A stretch of 16,997 bases of DNA from JBFWUM01 sp050247255 (GTDB taxonomy: Bacteria; Acidobacteriota; Vicinamibacteria; Vicinamibacterales; UBA2999), in assembly GCA_050247255.1 (NCBI GenBank), contig JBFWUM010000067.1, forward strand, positions 1 to 16,997, written 5' to 3'. The notes beneath the pieces are model-generated. The model was given only the letters and a program-made list of their open reading frames with translations, was not told the origin of the DNA and ran no database searches. Below are positions 1-7,650 of this stretch, one piece after another (positions within the stretch are counted from its first letter, which is position 1; each line of letters begins with the position of its first letter). The position numbers were made by a program, and so were the translations under genes.

Positions 1-2
1 TG

Positions 3-833
3 GCCGCCACCGAAGCGCTCTCGAGCCCGCTGCCGATCGCCGGCATCCCGATGCGCATTGCCGTGGCGCCGTTCCGCGGCGAAGCGCCGAACGCCAACCT
101 GCCGATCGCGCTGGAACTCGGCGTCGACGCGCTCCGCCTGGCCGAAACCGACGGCACCTTCAACGGCCGGGTCGAGGTCGTGCTCACGGCGACCGATAAC
201 GAAGGGAAGCCGCAGGGGACCGCGACCCAGACGTTCCGCCTGAGCCTCAAGCCGGACACGATGGCGCGCGCGCGCGAGTCGGGCATCCGGGTGCTGTCTG
301 AGCTGGCGCTGCGACCCGGGCGCTACCAGGTCCGCGCCGCCGCCGCCTCGGAGGGGGGAGCGGCCGGGAGCGTCATTGCCGACGTGGAGATCCCGAACTT
401 CACGAACGCGCCGATGACGATGAGCGGCGTCGCGTTGTCGTCGGCCTCGATGGCCCGCACGGTGACCATTCCGGGCAAGACGTCGCTCGACCAGCTGCTG
501 CCCGGTCCGCTGACCGCGACGCGCGAGTTCCCGCGCGGCGACCAGCTGGCCATCTTCGCCGAGTTCTACGAGAACCTGCGCAACGTCCCGCCGCACAAGG
601 TCGACATCAGCGTCACCATCCGCAGCGACGACGGCCGGGTCGTCTACACGGACGAGGAGGAACGCGACTCCACCGAGCTGCAGGGGGGCGCGGGCGGCTA
701 CGGCTACAGCAACATCCTGCCGACCGCCGACCTGGCGCCGGGGCTGTACGTGGTCCACGTCGAGGCGCGTTCGCGGGCGACGGCCATCGAGGCCGGCGTC
801 GGACGGGATATTGCAATCCGCATCCGCGAGTGA
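3..833 (+). CDS. VWFA-related domain protein, C-terminal part (5'-truncated by window edge)
   Basis: The frame is open from the first bases of the window, so the true start lies outside and only the last 276 codons are present. The first in-window ATG (51) is internal: the residues before it (SSPLPIAGIPMRIAVAPFRG) read as continuous protein. I recognise this as the C-terminal, non-VWA half of the VWFA-related proteins abundant in Acidobacteriota, which begin with a signal peptide and a von Willebrand A domain. No VWA or MIDAS residues are in the part seen. The visible segment looks like beta-rich, immunoglobulin-like modules: a region with LRPGRYQVRAAA at about residues 100-115, and a last module with LAPGLYVVHVEARSR near the end. 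It is probably secreted or periplasmic, with unknown substrate. The stop overlaps the start of the next gene (GTGA), indicating translational coupling. The family is fairly sure; the function is not known. Confidence 0.8.
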   Translation, partial: AATEALSSPLPIAGIPMRIAVAPFRGEAPNANLPIALELGVDALRLAETDGTFNGRVEVVLTATDNEGKPQGTATQTFRLSLKPDTMARARESGIRVLSELALRPGRYQVRAAAASEGGAAGSVIADVEIPNFTNAPMTMSGVALSSASMARTVTIPGKTSLDQLLPGPLTATREFPRGDQLAIFAEFYENLRNVPPHKVDISVTIRSDDGRVVYTDEEERDSTELQGGAGGYGYSNILPTADLAPGLYVVHVEARSRATAIEAGVGRDIAIRIRE

Positions 834-1231
834 GCGCGATGGAAGGAGCCCGGGACTTCAGTCCCGGCCCGGACCGGAGTTCGACCGGGCTGTCGCCGCG
901 CGTGGCGGCGACGCTGGCCTATTCCGGCTGGTGGCTGACCGGCCTGCTGTTCTGGTTCGTCGAGCGGCGTGACCCGGTCGTCCGCTTCCACGCGTCGCAG
1001 GCGGTCGTCGCCTTCGGCGCGCTCGCGCTGATCATCGTCGGCCTGTCGGCGCTCGCGCTGGCGTCGCTCTCGTTCGCCCCTGCTGCGTTCGACGCGCTCG
1101 TCCTGTCGGTGCAGCTGGTGCTGATGCTGTCGCTGGTGCTCTGGGCGGCGACGATCCTGCTGGTCGCCAGCGGCCGCGACTGGCGCATTCCACTCGCCGC
1201 CACCTGGGCCGACAGGCTCGCCCGTACGTGA
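830..1231 (+). CDS. DUF4870/Tic20-like small membrane protein
   Basis: A 133-aa protein starting at GTG 830, which overlaps the previous stop codon; ATG 839 is an alternative. About 30 polar residues are followed by three hydrophobic segments at roughly residues 28-46, 62-85 and 92-112. The stretch STGLSPRVAATLAYSGWWLT followed by VRFHASQAVV is the conserved pattern of DUF4870/Tic20-like four-helix membrane proteins, where a small loop with the FHASQ-type motif links helices 1 and 2. The family has no settled biochemical role. The gene is coupled to the VWFA-related gene and ends just before a strong hairpin. Codons 7-13 are built from a perfect palindrome (850-867), which raises some doubt about the N-terminus, but the conserved domain starts only after it. 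The GTG at 902 is too late because it would remove the conserved GLS residues. Confidence 0.75.
   Translation: MSAMEGARDFSPGPDRSSTGLSPRVAATLAYSGWWLTGLLFWFVERRDPVVRFHASQAVVAFGALALIIVGLSALALASLSFAPAAFDALVLSVQLVLMLSLVLWAATILLVASGRDWRIPLAATWADRLART
850..867. repeat. Perfect palindrome inside the DUF4870-like gene start
   Basis: Two 8-bp arms, CCGGGACT and AGTCCCGG, are separated by only TC. The palindrome lies 20 bp inside the coding sequence and just after the upstream stop codon. It encodes residues of the N-terminal tail (RDFSPG). It resembles the dispersed GGGACT...AGTCCC palindromes I associate with Acidobacteriota genomes, but only one copy is in this window, so its membership of a repeat family is unproven. 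Confidence 0.55.
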
Positions 1232-1234
1232 GAA

Positions 1235-1255
1235 GGGCCGGCGTTTCGCCGGCCC
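1235..1255. terminator. Perfect 9-bp hairpin after the DUF4870-like gene
   Basis: GGGCCGGCG pairs perfectly with CGCCGGCCC around a TTT loop, beginning 4 nt after the stop codon. No T-tract follows before the assembly gap at 1263, so it is not a textbook Rho-independent terminator. Because a minus-strand gene enters from the other side of the gap, it could act in both directions. Confidence 0.6.
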
Positions 1256-1262
1256 TGCCTGA

Positions 1263-1362
1263 NNNNNNNNNNNNNNNNNNNNNNNNNNNNNNNNNNNNNN
1301 NNNNNNNNNNNNNNNNNNNNNNNNNNNNNNNNNNNNNNNNNNNNNNNNNNNNNNNNNNNNNN
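1263..1362. other. Assembly gap (100 N)
   Basis: Exactly 100 Ns, the usual placeholder for a scaffold gap of unknown length. I see no shared sequence between its two flanks, unlike the second gap. It removes most of a minus-strand gene that starts at 1392. Confidence 0.95.
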
Positions 1363-1392
1363 AGCCAGCAGCGTGGTGGTGGTTCTGGTCAT
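1363..1392 (-). CDS. N-terminus of an unidentified minus-strand gene cut by the gap
   Basis: Only the first ten codons remain (MTRTTTTLLA) before the N run; the 3' end is lost. I accept it as a gene because its expression signals are complete. There is a purine-rich GGAGAGG about 6 nt before the ATG, a small perfect hairpin in the leader (GACGCG/CGCGTC, 1414-1433), and a perfect TATAAT -10 box at 1444-1449. A basic/polar start followed by leucines would suit the beginning of a signal peptide, but ten residues cannot identify a family. The zinc-ribbon gene lies upstream on the same strand. Confidence 0.55.
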
Positions 1393-1443
1393 AGTTTTCC
1401 TCTCCATCCAGCGGACGCGAGGAGACCCGCGTCAACAGCTGGG

Positions 1444-1472
1444 ATTATAGGCACTTACATCTCCCCGTTCCA
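1444..1472 (-). promoter_or_regulatory. Sigma70-like promoter for the gap-truncated gene
   Basis: On the minus strand the -10 is a perfect TATAAT (1444-1449). A 17-bp spacer separates it from a weak -35, TGGAAC (1467-1472). The -35 sits inside the 3' end of the zinc-ribbon gene, whose stop is at 1455. The predicted leader to the ATG at 1392 is about 45 nt and contains the 6-bp hairpin at 1414-1433. Confidence 0.5.
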
Positions 1473-1916
1473 GTCCTCCGGCTCCGGGTTCGCCGAACGG
1501 AAGATCTCCAGGTGCCATTTGCCGCCACCCCACGGCTCGATCACTTCGGTCGCCACCACGTCGACGAGGATCTCGGAGAAGGTCCGCCCCTCGGGATCCC
1601 CTTCCAGATGATACGCCGCCTCGTCCCAGCCAAAGTTGGGGTAGAGGACCACGGTCAGGAACAGGTCGTAGCCGTCGTCCACCACGATGATCTGCCCGCA
1701 CGGGCGCTTGATGGTGGAGTGATAGATGAGGTACTTCTCGGCGCTGTGCGCCCGGATATAGCGCTTCAGGGCGAACTCGCGCGCGACGATTTCCTCGACG
1801 GCAATCTTCTTCTCCCAGCAGTCGCGGCAGTAGCGCTCCTCGCCGCGCGGCTCGGACACATCCTTCGCGCCGCAGAGCGCGCACTTCGATTTGGCCTGGG
1901 TCGACTTGCGGGACAT
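1455..1916 (-). CDS. Hypothetical zinc-ribbon protein
   Basis: A 153-aa soluble protein with an N-terminal basic tail and two CxxC knuckles, C12-C15 (CALC) and C30-C33 (CRDC). This is a typical treble-clef or zinc-ribbon metal site. The rest (about residues 40-150) is a mixed alpha/beta region rich in aromatic residues (YLIYHSTIKRPCG, LYPNFGWDEAAYHLEGD) that I do not recognise. There is no signal peptide or membrane segment, so it should be cytoplasmic. The ATG at 1916 is preceded by TAAGAT only 6 nt upstream, with no clear Shine-Dalgarno, which would fit a leaderless message. It stands alone, 85 bp downstream of the DUF1501 stop. The zinc site is visible; any function such as nucleic-acid or protein binding would be a guess. 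Confidence 0.75.
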   Translation of the reverse strand: MSRKSTQAKSKCALCGAKDVSEPRGEERYCRDCWEKKIAVEEIVAREFALKRYIRAHSAEKYLIYHSTIKRPCGQIIVVDDGYDLFLTVVLYPNFGWDEAAYHLEGDPEGRTFSEILVDVVATEVIEPWGGGKWHLEIFRSANPEPEDWNGEM

Positions 1917-2001
1917 CGCACGATCTTAAACCGAAGTTCACGAAGCGTGCGGCCGGGGAAGTGACCGTCACGATCCTCCGTGCACGTCGTGTATTTCGCA
2001 G

Positions 2002-3258
2002 TTATCGGACCAGCCCGAGACGCTCCCCGTGCGCGAATCCGGGGAAGATCCGGTCCAGCCCGGGCCCGCTGACCCCCATGTGCCCCGAGAGCAGTTCGCC
2101 GAAGACCTGCCGGAAATCCGTCGTAATCGCCAGGTCGCGCCCGTCGTGGCGCTGGTCGGGCGCCAGGCCGGGCCAGCGGCCGTAGACGCGCCCGCCGCGG
2201 ACAGGGCCGCCGAGGACGAGCACGGCGTTGCCGTGGCCGTGGTCGGTGCCGCGGGTGCCGTTCTGCGCCACGGTTCGGCCGAACTCGGACATCGTTACGA
2301 TCACGGTGTCCGCCATGCGGTCGCCGAGGTCTCTGACGAGCGCCGCAAGGGCCGCGGAGAAGTCGTCCAGACGGTTCGCGAGCTGTCCGGTGGCGCCCCC
2401 TTCGTTGGCGTGGTGGTCCCAGTTGGTGGCCTCGGCAAACGCGACCTCGAGGCCGACGTCCGCCCTGGCGAGGCGTGCGATCTCCTGGAGGGCGCGGCCG
2501 AACGGCGAACGCGGGTAGCCGGTGTCGGCGGGCGGCACCGCCGTGGCCGCCTCGCGCAACACGCGCATCGCCTCGAAGGCGTCGCGCCCCGCGTCGGCGA
2601 ACCGCGGATCGTCGGCATTCGTCCACGCGGTTTCAAGTGACTGCTCGACACGCCGGCTGGCGCGCACCGCGAACTCCTCGAGGCTCCCCAGGCTGATGGC
2701 CGCCGCCGGCCCGTGCAGCGCGCGCGGCATCTGCCGCGTCGCGGCCACGCCGCGCAGCGGGCTCGAGTGGCCCGGCTGAAGCCGGCCCCCGCGCAGATCC
2801 GCCACGACGTGCAGATAGCGGTTCAGCCACCCGTCGCGGGTGCTCTTCACGCCGGGTGTTGCCGACTCCATGTAGTCCTGCGCGTCGAAGTGCGAGCGCG
2901 TGTGGTCGGGAGAGCCGCAGGCGTGCACCACGGCCAGTGACCCGCCGTCCCAGGCCGGCTTCAGCGGCGCCATGCGCGGATGGAGCGCGAAGAAACCGTC
3001 GAGATCGAGCCCGCCATCGGCGGCAGCGGGCCGCGGCACCGCGATCGCCGGGCGCAGCCGGTAATACTCCGCCTCGCCGTACGGCACCACCATGTTGAGC
3101 CCGTCCACGGCGCCGCGCTGGAAGACGGCGATGAGCAACTTGCCCCTGCCGCCGGCCTGCGCCGCCGCCCGCCCGACAAACCCCGGCGCGAACCCCAGCG
3201 ACACCATCGCCATCGCGCCCGACTTCAAGAACACGCGTCTGCTGGTCACGTCATTCAC
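2002..3258 (-). CDS. DUF1501 family protein, Tat-exported
   Basis: A 418-aa protein of the DUF1501 family, a sulfatase/alkaline-phosphatase-like fold common in Planctomycetota and Acidobacteriota, normally encoded next to a DUF1800 gene as here. The N-terminus is a twin-arginine signal (SRRVFLKSG, R7-R8) followed by a hydrophobic stretch and an AAAQ-type cleavage region. Family landmarks are RGAVDGLNMVVPYGE, SHFDAQDYMES, EATNWDHHANEG, TVIVTMSEFGRTVAQNG and the histidine-rich TDHGHGNAVLVLGG. The His/Asp clusters resemble metal-binding sites of the alkaline-phosphatase superfamily, but no substrate is established. I chose GTG 3258 because it gives a short n-region before the Tat motif. An in-frame ATG at 3303 would add 15 residues, and GTG 3249 would shorten it by three. 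It follows the DUF1800 gene by about 47 bp, so co-transcription is likely. Confidence 0.85.
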   Translation of the reverse strand: MNDVTSRRVFLKSGAMAMVSLGFAPGFVGRAAAQAGGRGKLLIAVFQRGAVDGLNMVVPYGEAEYYRLRPAIAVPRPAAADGGLDLDGFFALHPRMAPLKPAWDGGSLAVVHACGSPDHTRSHFDAQDYMESATPGVKSTRDGWLNRYLHVVADLRGGRLQPGHSSPLRGVAATRQMPRALHGPAAAISLGSLEEFAVRASRRVEQSLETAWTNADDPRFADAGRDAFEAMRVLREAATAVPPADTGYPRSPFGRALQEIARLARADVGLEVAFAEATNWDHHANEGGATGQLANRLDDFSAALAALVRDLGDRMADTVIVTMSEFGRTVAQNGTRGTDHGHGNAVLVLGGPVRGGRVYGRWPGLAPDQRHDGRDLAITTDFRQVFGELLSGHMGVSGPGLDRIFPGFAHGERLGLVR

Positions 3259-3305
3259 CTGGCATGTCTGTCGCCCGTGGCGAAACCGTCCCGTGTCCTC
3301 CATGC

Positions 3306-4427
3306 CTACCGTCGCTGAAATGCCGGCAGCCCGAACTCTGGGTGGCCGAAGGCGATGGCGGCGTTCATTCTGGTGACCAGCCCGCCGGCAGCGAGCCAGG
3401 CCCCGGCGGTGTCGTCGTAGCCGGTTGGCGGCTGACACAGGTAGAGCGGCATGCCGAGCTGCTGCAGCAGGCGCACCGGCCGTGCGGCGGTCTCGACACT
3501 GTCGAACGTCGCGCCGGTGGCGCGCAGCGCGCTGGCCACGAACTCGAGCGGCGTCTTCACCTTCATGCCGGCCGACGCCGTAAACTCGGCCGACGTGATC
3601 ACGACGCGGGTGACCTCGTGCAGGTTGCCGCCGGTCTCGCGGAACGTCGTTGCGGCGCGGTCGACGAGCCCCGGGGGCGGATCGTCGGCGACGAACCGCC
3701 GCGCCAGCCTGATCGCGACCGTGCGGGCCGTCGACGGATGCGAGGCGAGCCTGTCGAGAATGCGCTCTCCCTCGGCCATGCCCGCCGCCGCGATGCGCTC
3801 GCCGAGCACCTGCTTCGTCCCGGTGTCGTGCAGCCGCGGCGCGAACCGGAACGCCTGCGTCTGGCGATCCAGCGTCCACCCGGTGAACACCCGCGCCACC
3901 TCGCGGACGTCCGCCTGCGTGTAGCCGCCGTCGGCTCCCAGCGTATGGAGCTCCAGCAGCTCGCGCGCGTAGTTCTCGTTGAGCCCGCGCACGGTGCTCT
4001 GGCGGTTGTCCAGGTAGATCAACATGGCCGGGCTCTTCGCAACTGCGCCGAGCAGGTCGCGAAATCGGCCGACGACGTGCGGCCGGATCGCCTGCCACTC
4101 GTAGGCCGGCAGGTGCAGCCCCGCCTGCGCCTTGCCGCCGAACACGTTGAAATGGTTGAACCAGAGGTCGACCAGCAGTTCTTCGAGCTGGCGCTCTGCG
4201 GAGACCGCACGCTGCAGCTTGGCGGCGGCCATCGCCCGAAGCTGTTCGCGGGCGAAGCGGCGCGCCTCCTGCTGCGAGTCGAAGCGCGGAGGCGGGGTCA
4301 AGGCCGCGACCGGCCCCTGCGGTTGCAGCTGCTGAGCTACCCAGCGGTCGAGCCCGATGCGCTCGACGGCTGCAAGCTCGCCGGGCCGAGGACCGAACGT
4401 GAGCCGGCTGAGTACGTGCTCGACCAT
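3306..4427 (-). CDS. DUF1800 domain protein
   Basis: A 373-aa protein of the DUF1800 family, which regularly accompanies DUF1501. It starts with HVLSRLTFGPRPGE. It has the family blocks LLVDLWFNHFNVF, ENYARELLELHTLGADGGYT, REVARVFTGWTLD and RLHDTGTKQVLG, and a C-terminal block with QPPTGYDDTAGAW. These proteins are thought to be cell-envelope associated; their chemistry is unknown. I see no convincing signal peptide from the ATG at 4427, which is preceded by GGACAGAG as ribosome-binding site. The family often has a longer N-terminus. The frame is open upstream, but no good start lies between the phosphorylase stop and this ATG. It begins 38 bp after the phosphorylase stop and is followed by DUF1501 on the same strand, consistent with one operon. 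Confidence 0.85.
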   Translation of the reverse strand: MVEHVLSRLTFGPRPGELAAVERIGLDRWVAQQLQPQGPVAALTPPPRFDSQQEARRFAREQLRAMAAAKLQRAVSAERQLEELLVDLWFNHFNVFGGKAQAGLHLPAYEWQAIRPHVVGRFRDLLGAVAKSPAMLIYLDNRQSTVRGLNENYARELLELHTLGADGGYTQADVREVARVFTGWTLDRQTQAFRFAPRLHDTGTKQVLGERIAAAGMAEGERILDRLASHPSTARTVAIRLARRFVADDPPPGLVDRAATTFRETGGNLHEVTRVVITSAEFTASAGMKVKTPLEFVASALRATGATFDSVETAARPVRLLQQLGMPLYLCQPPTGYDDTAGAWLAAGGLVTRMNAAIAFGHPEFGLPAFQRR

Positions 4428-4465
4428 CTCTGTCCGTTGGACGGCGCCCGGGACGCGGGCGTTGC

Positions 4466-6604
4466 CTACCGCGTCATGCTCGGCGTGCGGACGGCCGGCA
4501 GGTACATGTCGCGGACGTATTCCTTCACCATCCGACGCGTGCTGAAGCGGGGGAGGACCGAGGCCATCGACTCCTTGACGATCTGCACCCACCGCCGCGG
4601 CACGTCGTGCTCGTCCCGGTCGTAGAAGGCCGGCACCAGCTGCTGCTCGATCAGCGCGTAGAGGGCCTGGGCGTCGGCCCAGTCCTGGGCGCCGTGGTCG
4701 TTCGGGTCGGCCTGGCCTTCGATCAGCCAGCCGTTGCCGCCCGTAAAGCCTTCCGCCCACCAGCCGTCGCCGATCGAGAGGTTCGGCGTGCCGTTGATCG
4801 CCGCCTTCATGCCGCTGGTGCCGCTGGCCTCGAGCGGCTTGCGCGGGTTGTTCAGCCACACATCGCACCCCTGCACCAGGAAATGCGCGACGTGCAGGTC
4901 GTAGCCCTCGACGAACGCAATGCGGCCGCCGAACTTCGGGTCGAGCGCGCGCCGGTAGATCCGCTGCAGGTGGTGCTTGCCGACATCGTCGGCCGGATGC
5001 GCCTTGCCGGCGAACACCAGCTGCACCGCGCGACCGGGCCGGTTGAGGATCGCCGCGAGGCGATCGGCATCCGAGAAGATCAGCTCGGGCCGCTTGTAGC
5101 CGGTGAAGCGCCGCGCGAAACCGATGGTCAGCGACTGCGAGTCGAACATCGTGCCGGCGGCGACCACGCGTACCGCCGCAACGCCCTCGGTCCAGCGCGT
5201 CCGCGCCCGCTCGCGGATGAAGTTGAAGAGGAAGGCGCGCAGCGACTGCCGCGCCGCCCAGATGTCGTCGTCGGGAATCTCGCGGATCCGCGCCATGAAC
5301 TCCGCGTCGTCGTGGCGCTCGACCCAGTCGGCACCGAGGTGGTCGTTGAGCAGCGAGCCCATCTCCGACGACATCCACGTCGGCACGTGCACGCCGTTGG
5401 TCAGCGACTTCACCGGCAGCTCTTCGTACGGGGTGCCCGGCCAGATTGGCTGCCACATCTGCTTGGTCACCTCGCCGTGCAGCCGGCTGACGCCGTTCAC
5501 GGCGCCCGCCGTGCGCAGCGCCAGCGCCGTCATGTTGAACATCGGGCCGCCGCCGTTGTCGTAGTGGCCGAGCGAGAGGAAGCGGTCACGATAGGCGCCG
5601 AGATCGCCCCAGGCGCCCGCCAGGTGCGTTTCGACCAGCTGGAACGGGAACGCATCGTGGCCGGCCGGCACCGGCGTGTGCGTCGTGAACACCGTCGTCC
5701 GCCGCACCTCCTCGAGCGCGGCGTCGAACGTCCACCCCGTCTCGCACAGGTCGCGAATGCGCTGCAGCACGACGAACGACGCGTGCCCCTCGTTGAGATG
5801 GTAGACCGCGGGGTCCGAGCCCATCGCCTTCAGCACGCGTACGCCGCCGATGCCGAGGATGATCTCCTGCATGCAGCGGGTCTCGCGGTCGCCGCCGTAC
5901 AGCCGCGCCGACAGCTCGCGGTCCCACGGCGCGTTCTCCTCGAGGTTGGTATCGAGCAGGTACAACTTCACGCGGCCGACGCGCACACGCCACACCGCGA
6001 CCAGCACCGTGCGGTTGCCGAGCGGCACCGCGGTCACGCACGGCTTGCCGTCGGGCGTGATCGCCGGCTCGATCGGCGCGTTGTGCCAGTCGAGCGTCTC
6101 GTAGACCTCCTCCTGCCATCCTTCCGCGGAGATGGTCTGGTGGAAGTAGCCCTGCGGGTACATGAAGCCGACGCCGATGAGCGGCACGCCAAGGTCGCTG
6201 GCTTCCTTGCAGTGGTCGCCCGCCAGCACGCCGAGGCCGCCGGCATAGATCGGCAGCGACTGGTGCAGCGCGAACTCGGCGGAGAAGTAGGCGATCGATC
6301 TGCCCGCCAGTTCCGGAGCGTCACTCTCGACCCAGGTGTTGTGGGCGCCGCGCGCCGCGTCGAGGCGCTGCACCGCGCGGTCGTAGCGCGCGACCCACGC
6401 CGGGTCCTGGAGCACGCGATCGAGGGTGTCCTGCGGGATGACCTGCAGCATGCGCACCGGGTTGTGGGCGGTGAGCCGCCACAGCGGGTAGTCGAGGCTG
6501 CGGAAGACGTTGCGCGCGTCGGGGGTCCAGCTCCACCAGAGGTCGTAGGCGAGCTCTTCGAGACGGGAGATGCGATCAGGCAGTTGTAGCAACTCGTTCC
6601 TCAC
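4466..6604 (-). CDS. glgP: Alpha-glucan (glycogen/maltodextrin) phosphorylase, GT35 short type
   Basis: A 712-aa pyridoxal-phosphate enzyme that releases glucose-1-phosphate from alpha-1,4-glucans. It belongs to the shorter GT35 branch (about 700-850 aa) that begins with a DUF3417-type N-terminal domain, visible as RLEELAYDLWWSWTPDARNV. Conserved blocks include IAYFSAEFALHQSLPIYAGG, the AGDHCKEASDLGVPLIGVG region, VYHLNEGHASF, VFTTHTPVPAGHDAF, IGFARRFTGYKRPEL and DVWLNNPRKPLEASGTSGMK. The lysine of the last (about K600) is the expected PLP-binding residue. It is cytoplasmic and acts in glycogen or maltodextrin breakdown. The start is ambiguous. GTG 6604 gives MRNELLQLPDR and overlaps the dehydratase by 29 nt. 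TTG 6592 is four codons later and has the better spaced GAGG. No other glycogen genes are nearby; the gene sits between an amino-acid enzyme and DUF1800. Confidence 0.93.
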   Translation of the reverse strand: MRNELLQLPDRISRLEELAYDLWWSWTPDARNVFRSLDYPLWRLTAHNPVRMLQVIPQDTLDRVLQDPAWVARYDRAVQRLDAARGAHNTWVESDAPELAGRSIAYFSAEFALHQSLPIYAGGLGVLAGDHCKEASDLGVPLIGVGFMYPQGYFHQTISAEGWQEEVYETLDWHNAPIEPAITPDGKPCVTAVPLGNRTVLVAVWRVRVGRVKLYLLDTNLEENAPWDRELSARLYGGDRETRCMQEIILGIGGVRVLKAMGSDPAVYHLNEGHASFVVLQRIRDLCETGWTFDAALEEVRRTTVFTTHTPVPAGHDAFPFQLVETHLAGAWGDLGAYRDRFLSLGHYDNGGGPMFNMTALALRTAGAVNGVSRLHGEVTKQMWQPIWPGTPYEELPVKSLTNGVHVPTWMSSEMGSLLNDHLGADWVERHDDAEFMARIREIPDDDIWAARQSLRAFLFNFIRERARTRWTEGVAAVRVVAAGTMFDSQSLTIGFARRFTGYKRPELIFSDADRLAAILNRPGRAVQLVFAGKAHPADDVGKHHLQRIYRRALDPKFGGRIAFVEGYDLHVAHFLVQGCDVWLNNPRKPLEASGTSGMKAAINGTPNLSIGDGWWAEGFTGGNGWLIEGQADPNDHGAQDWADAQALYALIEQQLVPAFYDRDEHDVPRRWVQIVKESMASVLPRFSTRRMVKEYVRDMYLPAVRTPSMTR

Positions 6605-7565
6605 ACGCGCCGACCAGGGACGCGAATCGCGGCAGGTCGATGTTCCCGCCCGAGACGATAGCGACGATGTTTCCACGCACGCGGCCGCTCAGCGCCGCGG
6701 CAACCGCACAGGCGGCGGCGCCTTCGGCGATCACGTGCACCCGCTCCGCCACCAGCCGCATGGCTGCCGCGACCTCGTGCAGCGGCACCACGACGGAGCC
6801 GTCGACCAGTGACGAGAGCAGCGGCCACATGGTCGGGATGACCGACTTGCCGCCGGCGCCGTCGACGAAGGACGGCTGCCAGCCATTGAAGTATTCGGGG
6901 CGTCCGCTGGCCAGCGAGGCGTGCAGCGGCGCCGCCGTTTCGGGTTCGGCCGCGTATATCTGCACTCCGGGCCGCAGCGCGCGCAGTGCCGAGGCCACGC
7001 CCGACAGCAGCCCGCCGCCGCCGATTGCGGCGACCACGGCGTCGACCTCCGGCAGCTCCTCGACGATCTCGAGGCCGATGGTCCCGTTGCCGGCGATGAA
7101 CGCATCGTCGTCGAACGGATGGACGAAGCGCCCGGTCATCCGGTCGGAGCGATGGGCAATCACCGTGTCCCAGCACTCGTCGTAGGTGGCGTGCACGATC
7201 TGCGCTCCCAGGCGCTCAATCGCCGCCACCTTGGTGGCCGGTGCGGTGTCCATCACCATCACCGAGCAGGGCGAGCCGGCCACCTGGGCGGCCAGCGCTA
7301 CGCCCTGCGCGGCGTTGCCGGCGCTCACCGTCCACACGCCGTCGCGCCGCGCCGCTGCGTCGAGCTGCCGGACGGCGTTGTGCGCGCCGCGGATCTTGAA
7401 CGAGCCGATCGGCTGCAGCGTTTCGAGCTTGAGGAAGATCCTGGAGCCGTCGAGGCGCGCGGCGACGTCGCCTGGCAGGTCGAGCCGCACCAGCGGGGTC
7501 CGCACGACGACGTCATAGATCGCGCGGCGGGCGTCTTCGATCGCCCCAAGCGGAATCTTGCGCAT
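6576..7565 (-). CDS. Threonine/serine dehydratase family PLP enzyme
   Basis: A 329-aa fold-type II PLP enzyme, most like catabolic threonine ammonia-lyase (threonine to 2-oxobutyrate plus ammonia) or serine dehydratase. The PLP lysine is K57 in PIGSFKIRGAHNAV. The substrate/cofactor loop is SAGNAAQG (81-88), and the glycine-rich phosphate-binding loop is GGGGLLSG (182-189). The length matches the catalytic domain only, with no C-terminal ACT regulatory domain, so isoleucine feedback as in biosynthetic IlvA is not expected. The usual SxGNHxQG carries Ala in place of His (A85), so related activities such as other beta-eliminations or racemisation cannot be excluded. I chose ATG 7565; a TTG at 7571 is possible. 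A TGC-TACGAT extended -10-like element lies 13 nt upstream. The 3' end overlaps the phosphorylase start, so the two are probably coupled. Confidence 0.85.
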   Translation of the reverse strand: MRKIPLGAIEDARRAIYDVVVRTPLVRLDLPGDVAARLDGSRIFLKLETLQPIGSFKIRGAHNAVRQLDAAARRDGVWTVSAGNAAQGVALAAQVAGSPCSVMVMDTAPATKVAAIERLGAQIVHATYDECWDTVIAHRSDRMTGRFVHPFDDDAFIAGNGTIGLEIVEELPEVDAVVAAIGGGGLLSGVASALRALRPGVQIYAAEPETAAPLHASLASGRPEYFNGWQPSFVDGAGGKSVIPTMWPLLSSLVDGSVVVPLHEVAAAMRLVAERVHVIAEGAAACAVAAALSGRVRGNIVAIVSGGNIDLPRFASLVGACEERVATTA

Positions 7566-7578
7566 CGGCAAAGGCCGA

Positions 7579-7587
7579 ATCGTAGCA
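7579..7587 (-). promoter_or_regulatory. Extended -10-like element before the dehydratase
   Basis: TGC immediately followed by TACGAT on the minus strand, ending 13 nt before the ATG at 7565. No Shine-Dalgarno lies between. If used, the transcript leader would be about 5-7 nt. No good -35 is seen, as is usual for extended -10 promoters. Confidence 0.3.
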
Positions 7588-7650
7588 CGCAGATTTGCCG
7601 CGCCCGCGGCCGCGTTGCCGAACGCGACTCAGCCGTAGCTCGGGCGGAAG

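Noticed and set aside
902..1231. Start of the DUF4870-like gene at GTG 902, after the palindrome
   Set aside because: It would remove the conserved GLSPRVAATLAY segment before the first helix.
3259..4098. Long N-terminal extension of the DUF1501 frame (a 698-aa reading)
   Set aside because: It runs antiphase through the DUF1800 gene and gives low-complexity Arg/Ala-rich sequence. The Tat motif just after GTG 3258 marks the real N-terminus.
3264..6589. Long open frames on the plus strand (about 450 and 660 codons) opposite the DUF1800 and phosphorylase genes
   Set aside because: They are GC-driven shadows, with Arg/Val/Glu/His-rich translations and no recognisable domain, facing well-supported family genes.
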